NCBI GenBank assembly: GCA_035310015.1 | Contig: DATGEO010000158.1 | Location: forward strand, 1 to 9,915 | Length of the DNA stretch: 9,915 nt | DNA from: DATGEO01 sp035310015 | GTDB taxonomy: Bacteria; Chloroflexota; Dormibacteria; Dormibacterales; Dormibacteraceae | Direction: 5' to 3' | In this document: positions 6,650-9,915 of the stretch, in pieces | Layout: each line of letters begins with the position of its first letter | How positions within the stretch are numbered: the stretch's first letter is position 1 | The notes under the pieces: model-generated | Database searches by the model: none | What the model saw: only the letters and a program-made list of their open reading frames with translations | Told to the model about the DNA's origin: nothing | Made by a program: the position numbers and the translations under genes

Positions 6650-7534
6650 TTGGACGCAGCCGCGGTGCAGCAGGTTCGCGCTTTCAACCGGGCGGTGGCC
6701 GAGCGGATCGGCACGCTCGATGACCACTTCCTCGGCAGGGGACGTCCATACGGTGAGTCACGTCTGCTGTGGGAGATCGGACTCGACGGCGCCGAGGTGC
6801 GCGAGCTGCGCACGCGACTCGGCCTCGACTCGGGATACGTCAGCCGCGTGCTCCGCGCCCTGGAGAGGGGGCGCCTCGTCAGGGTCGTGCCGAGCGGCAG
6901 CGACCGCCGCGTGCGCCGCGTGCGCCTGACCGCGGCCGGGCGGCGGGAGCGAGCCGAGCTCGACCGGCGGTCCGACGAGGTCGCGTGGTCCTTCCTCGAA
7001 CCGCTGGGCTCCGGACAGCGCGAGGCGCTGATGCGGGCGATGGCCGAGGTCGAGCGCCTGCTGCTGCCCTCGATGGTGGAGTTCGCCGTCGAAGATCCCG
7101 CCTCACCCGACGCGAGGTGGTGCCTCGAGCAGTACTTCGCCGAGCTGAACACTCGCTTCGACTCCGGCTTCGATCCCACACGAGGCATTCCGGCCGAGCC
7201 GCAGGAGCTGGTGGCTCCGCACGGCGCGTTTGTCATCGCCCGCCTGCGCGGCCGGCCGATCGGCTGCGGCGCGTTGAAGTTCCACGGCAAGGCGCCCGCG
7301 GAGCTGAAGCGCATGTGGCTGGCGCCCGAGGCCCGAGGACTGGGCGTCGGCCGGCGGCTGCTTGCCCAGCTCGAGCGCCATGCGCGGTCAGCCGGTGTGC
7401 GGGTCGTGCATCTCGAGACGAATCGCTCGCTCCACGAGGCCATCGCGCTGTACCGCAGCAGGGGCTATCGCGAGGTGGCCCGCTTCAACGACGAGCCCTA
7501 CGCACACCACTGGTTCGAAAAGCGCCTCGGCTAG
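6650..7534 (+). CDS. MarR-GNAT fusion protein (winged-helix regulator joined to N-acetyltransferase)
   Basis: The 294-residue protein has two domains. Residues about 1-145 form a MarR-like winged helix: RTRLGLDSGYVSRVLRALER (54-73) is the recognition region, and GSDRRVRRVRLTAAGR (83-98) is the wing with its usual D-R pattern. Residues about 155-294 form a GNAT acetyltransferase; RGLGVG (229-234), inside the segment beginning MWLAPEA, is the acetyl-CoA-binding R-G-x-G-x-G loop. Such fusions are known in bacteria; most have unidentified acetyl acceptors. The chosen start is TTG at 6650, with only a weak AGG upstream; an in-frame GTG at 6665 is possible. A perfect palindrome lies immediately upstream. 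The protein may repress its own gene and the divergent GH4 gene; this is inferred from position only. Confidence 0.92.
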   Translation: MDAAAVQQVRAFNRAVAERIGTLDDHFLGRGRPYGESRLLWEIGLDGAEVRELRTRLGLDSGYVSRVLRALERGRLVRVVPSGSDRRVRRVRLTAAGRRERAELDRRSDEVAWSFLEPLGSGQREALMRAMAEVERLLLPSMVEFAVEDPASPDARWCLEQYFAELNTRFDSGFDPTRGIPAEPQELVAPHGAFVIARLRGRPIGCGALKFHGKAPAELKRMWLAPEARGLGVGRRLLAQLERHARSAGVRVVHLETNRSLHEAIALYRSRGYREVARFNDEPYAHHWFEKRLG

Positions 7535-7546
7535 TCCGCTCGTCGC

Positions 7547-7693
7547 GATTCGCTGGGCCAGGGCCACGATGATTCCCTCCGGCCCGCGCACGCAGGCCAT
7601 CCGCCAGATGTGCTCGTACTGACCGATGCCGCCGACCAGGCCGTAGGCGTCCTCAGCCAGCCGGTCGACAACCGCCTGAAGAAGGCACAGACC
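7547..7693 (-). pseudogene. Remnant of a VOC (glyoxalase/bleomycin-resistance fold) gene, C-terminal part
   Basis: The minus-strand translation contains LQAVVDRLAEDAYGLVGGIG followed by QYEHIWRMACVRGPEGIIVA, which resembles the last strands of VOC-superfamily proteins, where a Y/VRGPEGI-type motif carries a metal-ligand Glu near the C-terminus. Upstream of about 7693 the frame shows no VOC-like sequence, and the open frame runs on into the antisense of the MarR-GNAT gene without the expected stop. A start at GTG 7741 would give a 117-residue frame, but only about 49 residues look like the family. A 3' fragment of a decayed gene is the simplest reading; loss of about two thirds of the domain rules out normal function. 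Confidence 0.6.
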
Positions 7694-7767
7694 CGGAGTG
7701 CATCGCCGGCGAGACCGGTACCCCGAGGCCGCGACACCCACGCAACCGCAGCCTGAATAATCAGCGT

Positions 7768-7794
7768 ATGGAGAACTACCACTGGCGGGGATGA
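7768..7794 (+). other. Possible leader mini-ORF overlapping the MOSC gene start
   Basis: ATG at 7768 opens eight codons (MENYHWRG) ending at TGA 7792-7794, which overlaps the MOSC start codons at 7791 and 7794. An AATAAT sequence at 7756-7761, preceded by TG, would place transcription start near 7768. Re-initiation from this mini-ORF could drive MOSC translation. It is short and may be fortuitous. Confidence 0.25.
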
Positions 7795-8615
7795 TGCTGC
7801 GCTCGATTCACATATATCCCGTGAAATCGCTGCGTGGTTGCAACCTCACCGAGAGCGACGTGGAGCCCTGGGGTCTGAAGCATGATCGGCGTTGGGTGGT
7901 GCTGCGTCCGGATGGATCACGACTTTCGGCTCGAGAGGATCCGCGGATGCTCAATTTGGCCGCTGTGGTCTTGGAAGACGGTGGCGTAAGGCTCGTTGGA
8001 CTTGACGGGGCGTCCATCGACGCCAGGGTTCCCATCGACGGTGAATTCGCACCCACCTCGATCTCACGGCTAGGCGTCGTTCGCCTCGCCGATTCGACCG
8101 TTCATGAGTGGCTGTCTACGCAGCTTTCGAGTGCAGTGCGCCTTGGCTGGCTCGACGATCCATGTCGGAGGCCGGTTTCCCCGGCCCGCGGCGGCCACGA
8201 AGGAGAGCCCCTTAGTCTTGCTGACGCAGGCCCGCTACTTCTCACGAGCGAGACGTCTTTGAACCAACTCAACGAATGGATCAATCAGTCCCACCAGCAC
8301 GCTGAGCAACCGTTCAAGCCATCGGCGATGTCGCGCTTCCGGCCGAACGTCGTGGTCGATGGCGTCGATAAGCCATTCGCAGAGGACGGCTGGATGCGAG
8401 TCCAGATTGGAGACGTGAGTTTCCGCCAGGCCGAGCAGTGCGACCGATGCATGATGACGTTGATAGACCCGGAGACTCTCGCTCAAGGGAAGGAGCCCCT
8501 GCGTTCCTTAGCTTTGCATCGCAGGCGCGAGGGCAAGGTCTGGTTCGGCATTCGCCTGATCCCTGAGTCGATCGGTCGGATCGAGGTAGGCGATCCGGTC
8601 ATTCAACTCGAATGA
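7791..8615 (+). CDS. MOSC-domain protein (YcbX/mARC-like molybdenum cofactor oxidoreductase family)
   Basis: The 274 residues have the two-part layout of YcbX/mARC proteins: an N-terminal beta-barrel MOSC_N domain beginning IHIYPVKSLRG (6-16) with LKHDRRW (29-35), and a C-terminal MOSC domain with SRFRPNVVVDG (181-191) and EQCDRCMMT (215-223). The Cys220 in the CxRC motif is the predicted ligand of the molybdenum cofactor; the following D226, EPL (235-237) and R244-R246 also fit. Related enzymes reduce N-hydroxylated compounds with an electron-donor partner, but no ferredoxin domain is fused here and no partner is adjacent. The start may be either of the tandem ATG codons at 7791 and 7794; a GGGG run directly precedes the first. 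GC content is lower than in the left part of the window, suggesting a different history. Confidence 0.92.
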   Translation: MMLRSIHIYPVKSLRGCNLTESDVEPWGLKHDRRWVVLRPDGSRLSAREDPRMLNLAAVVLEDGGVRLVGLDGASIDARVPIDGEFAPTSISRLGVVRLADSTVHEWLSTQLSSAVRLGWLDDPCRRPVSPARGGHEGEPLSLADAGPLLLTSETSLNQLNEWINQSHQHAEQPFKPSAMSRFRPNVVVDGVDKPFAEDGWMRVQIGDVSFRQAEQCDRCMMTLIDPETLAQGKEPLRSLALHRRREGKVWFGIRLIPESIGRIEVGDPVIQLE

Positions 8616-8643
8616 AGACACCTGGGGTGACTGCGATCAAGCC

Positions 8644-8660
8644 TGGTCGGGGGGACGGGA
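8644..8660 (+). repeat. Imperfect copy of the tRNA-Pro 3' end (candidate att-like site)
   Basis: This 17-bp stretch starting TGGTCGGGG matches 9778-9794, the 3' end of tRNA-Pro including its CCA, at 15 of 17 positions and in the same orientation. The two copies flank the methyltransferase gene. It may mark an old integration at the tRNA end, though G-rich sequence makes chance similarity possible and no integrase is present between the copies. Confidence 0.35.
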
Positions 8661-8762
8661 CAGCCGGTTAGCGCCGGTCATAAGCATCGCTAGCACCGAA
8701 ATTGAAGGTCACGCTGATAGCGACGTCGATAACGCAGCTTACCGAAGACCAGGACCGTAACT

Positions 8763-9566
8763 TCACCCCGCAGACGCCGCCCGCCTTGCAACGATGAACG
8801 TGGCCGTCCAACCGATTTCGAGCGATCCATCCTGTCGAGTCAACCGTTGGGCGTCGCGCCGGAGAGTCGCGAAGTAGCGCGACCTGGCAATCCGGCTGCT
8901 CAGTACCGAAAGAGGGAAGCTCCGCCGGTACTCGAGGTACGCGTCAGCGCTCTTGAATTGGTGTTCAAATCGCGCTTCACGTGAAGCTACTCCGACAAAC
9001 CCCGCTTTGACCAGACGACCCATCGCTTCCCCCACGGTCGGCACCCAATGTCCGCGAACCCCCGCAGCGGCGCGAGCGCGCCGAACAAGTCGCCACTCCC
9101 GATGTCGTGTCAGGGGTCCCCAGATCGCGATTGCGATCCGACCTCTCGGCCGCAGCACTCGGAAAGCTTCGCGAGCAGCTTTCTGGCTTTCCTCGAAGTA
9201 GCCCATGTGACAGAGAACGACGTCAAAGTCACCATCGGCAAACGGCAGCGCAATCATGTCGTGGGCAACGCAGGCGATGTTCCGATGCCCTCCTTTGCGG
9301 AGCACCCGTGCGGCCACCCGCAACATTCGCGACGAAACATCGAGCAGCACAAGGCGACCCTCAGGCTCGAGGCGCGGAGCAATGAGCCGCGAAAGGGCAC
9401 CCGTCCCAGCCCCAAGCTCGAGGACTCGCTCGCCCGGCCGAAGAGCTGCAATGTTCGCCAGTGTCGCAGCGACCACGGCAAATCTTGGTGCGACCAGACG
9501 CTCATACCTCTCGGCGACAGCGTCGTACTCGCTCGCAGCAGTCTGTGGCGCGAGCTTCCTGGCCAT
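8763..9566 (-). CDS. Class I SAM-dependent methyltransferase
   Basis: The 267-residue protein has the Rossmann-type methyltransferase core of the Methyltransf_11/UbiE group. Motif I is VLELGAGTG (48-56), the acidic residue that binds the SAM ribose is Asp76 in LVLLDVSS, the FDVVLCHMG segment (114-122) is motif IV, and REAFRVLRPRGRIAIAIWG (132-150) is the post-motif helix and strand. The N-terminal helix SEYDAVAERYERLVAP is common in small-molecule methyltransferases of this group. The C-terminal third, rich in Arg, has no recognisable specificity motif, so the substrate is unknown. The ATG at 9566 has no clear Shine-Dalgarno sequence. It converges on the MOSC gene with 147 bases between the stops and lies downstream of tRNA-Pro on the same strand. 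GC content is lower than in the left half of the window. Confidence 0.92.
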   Translation of the reverse strand: MARKLAPQTAASEYDAVAERYERLVAPRFAVVAATLANIAALRPGERVLELGAGTGALSRLIAPRLEPEGRLVLLDVSSRMLRVAARVLRKGGHRNIACVAHDMIALPFADGDFDVVLCHMGYFEESQKAAREAFRVLRPRGRIAIAIWGPLTRHREWRLVRRARAAAGVRGHWVPTVGEAMGRLVKAGFVGVASREARFEHQFKSADAYLEYRRSFPLSVLSSRIARSRYFATLRRDAQRLTRQDGSLEIGWTATFIVARRAASAG

Positions 9567-9777
9567 CCGACTATCTATTCTCGGACGTCACTCCGTTTCG
9601 GCATTCGTCAGAGCGCCGCACGAAGCTGCGACCAACCCAACGTTATTCCCTGAACATGATTTAGTGATTGCCGCGACGCAAGGACGCTCGCGGTTAAGTC
9701 GTAAATCTGTCCGGCGCGTGGCCAGGCGATTGATAACAAGATGCCGCCATCTACAGGCCAAAAAACAGCCACCAATT

Positions 9778-9854
9778 TGGTCGGGGAGGCGGGATTTGAA
9801 CCCGCGACCACTTGACCCCCAGTCAAGTGCGCTACCGAGCTGCGCTACTCCCCG
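9778..9854 (-). tRNA. tRNA-Pro (anticodon GGG), with encoded CCA
   Basis: The 77-nt cloverleaf folds completely: acceptor arms CGGGGAG and CTCCCCG, D-stem GCGC/GCGC, anticodon stem CTTGA/TCAAG with loop CTGGGGG and anticodon GGG, and T-arm GCGGG/CCCGC with loop TTCAAAT. The discriminator is A and the 3' CCA is encoded in the DNA. The acceptor pairing and GGG anticodon identify proline (codon CCC). A weak TAGGAT at 9872-9867 could be its -10, which would place transcription start about 6 bases before the mature end. Confidence 0.97.
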
Positions 9855-9915
9855 ACGGAATAGGTAATCCTACCTGTGTCTTTGGGCCCGTCCCGCCGTA
9901 CGCGACGAGCCCGCG

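Noticed and set aside
5443..6723. Long plus-strand open frame opposite the GH4 gene
   Set aside because: Antisense shadow with no recognisable domain; the GH4 motifs on the minus strand explain the region.
6583..7443. Upstream extension of the GH4 open frame to 7443 on the minus strand
   Set aside because: It is antisense to the MarR-GNAT gene, low in complexity (Arg/Ser/Pro-rich), and the Rossmann motif places the real start at 6582.
9760..9777. T6 run on the minus strand just downstream of tRNA-Pro, as a possible intrinsic terminator
   Set aside because: The nearby ACCAAATTGGT palindrome leaves no room for a loop and overlaps the CCA end, so no usable stem precedes the T-run.
9608..9826. 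Minus-strand open frame of 72 codons overlapping tRNA-Pro
   Set aside because: It includes most of the tRNA in translation and shows no ribosome binding site or recognisable domain.
9863..9874. Small inverted repeat GGTA-ATCC-TACC upstream of the tRNA
   Set aside because: Four-base arms are too short to distinguish from chance.

Overview
The window is a GC-rich bacterial chromosomal segment (roughly 68-70% GC by eye over most of its length) with tightly packed genes, GTG and TTG starts, and several promoters that appear to give leaderless transcripts. This fits a soil or sediment actinobacterium (Thermoleophilia-like) or a Dormibacterota/Chloroflexota-type genome. The assignment is inference from style and gene content, not from a marker gene.

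Left third (1-3903, minus strand): a probable three-gene polyphosphate operon. In transcription order it holds a stand-alone cyclic-nucleotide-binding-like domain protein with a TTG start and a strong Shine-Dalgarno sequence, polyphosphate kinase PPK1 with both active-site histidine regions intact, and a CYTH-CHAD protein that runs off the left edge. The gaps are 32 and 5 bases. PPK1 makes polyphosphate, CHAD domains are associated with polyphosphate binding, and CYTH domains bind or hydrolyse triphosphates, so the operon looks like a polyphosphate module with a possible ligand sensor at its head.

Middle (3904-7534): a lone Flp-type (type IVb) pilin of 54 residues, too short for many gene callers, followed by a strong GC-rich hairpin. 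Divergent from it is a LysR-type regulator with a probable leaderless promoter. Next is a convergent GH4 alpha-galactosidase-like glycosidase, then a divergent MarR-GNAT fusion protein. A perfect 8-bp-arm palindrome lies between these two divergent genes and is the best candidate operator in the window.

Right third (7535-9915): a decayed C-terminal remnant of a VOC (glyoxalase-fold) gene, a MOSC-domain protein, a class I SAM-dependent methyltransferase, and tRNA-Pro(GGG) with an encoded CCA end. The MOSC and methyltransferase stretch is visibly less GC-rich (about 58% in a sampled line, against 68% in the glycosidase gene). An imperfect 17-bp repeat of the tRNA 3' end lies on the other side of the methyltransferase gene, which suggests past integration at the tRNA, although no integrase is present. 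The non-coding stretches 8616-8762 and 9567-9777 showed nothing further that I can support.

I see no CRISPR array, rRNA, insertion sequence or complete mobile element. The observations most worth following are the cNMP-like/PPK1/CYTH-CHAD operon, the palindrome at the MarR-GNAT start, and the tRNA-end repeat around the methyltransferase gene.
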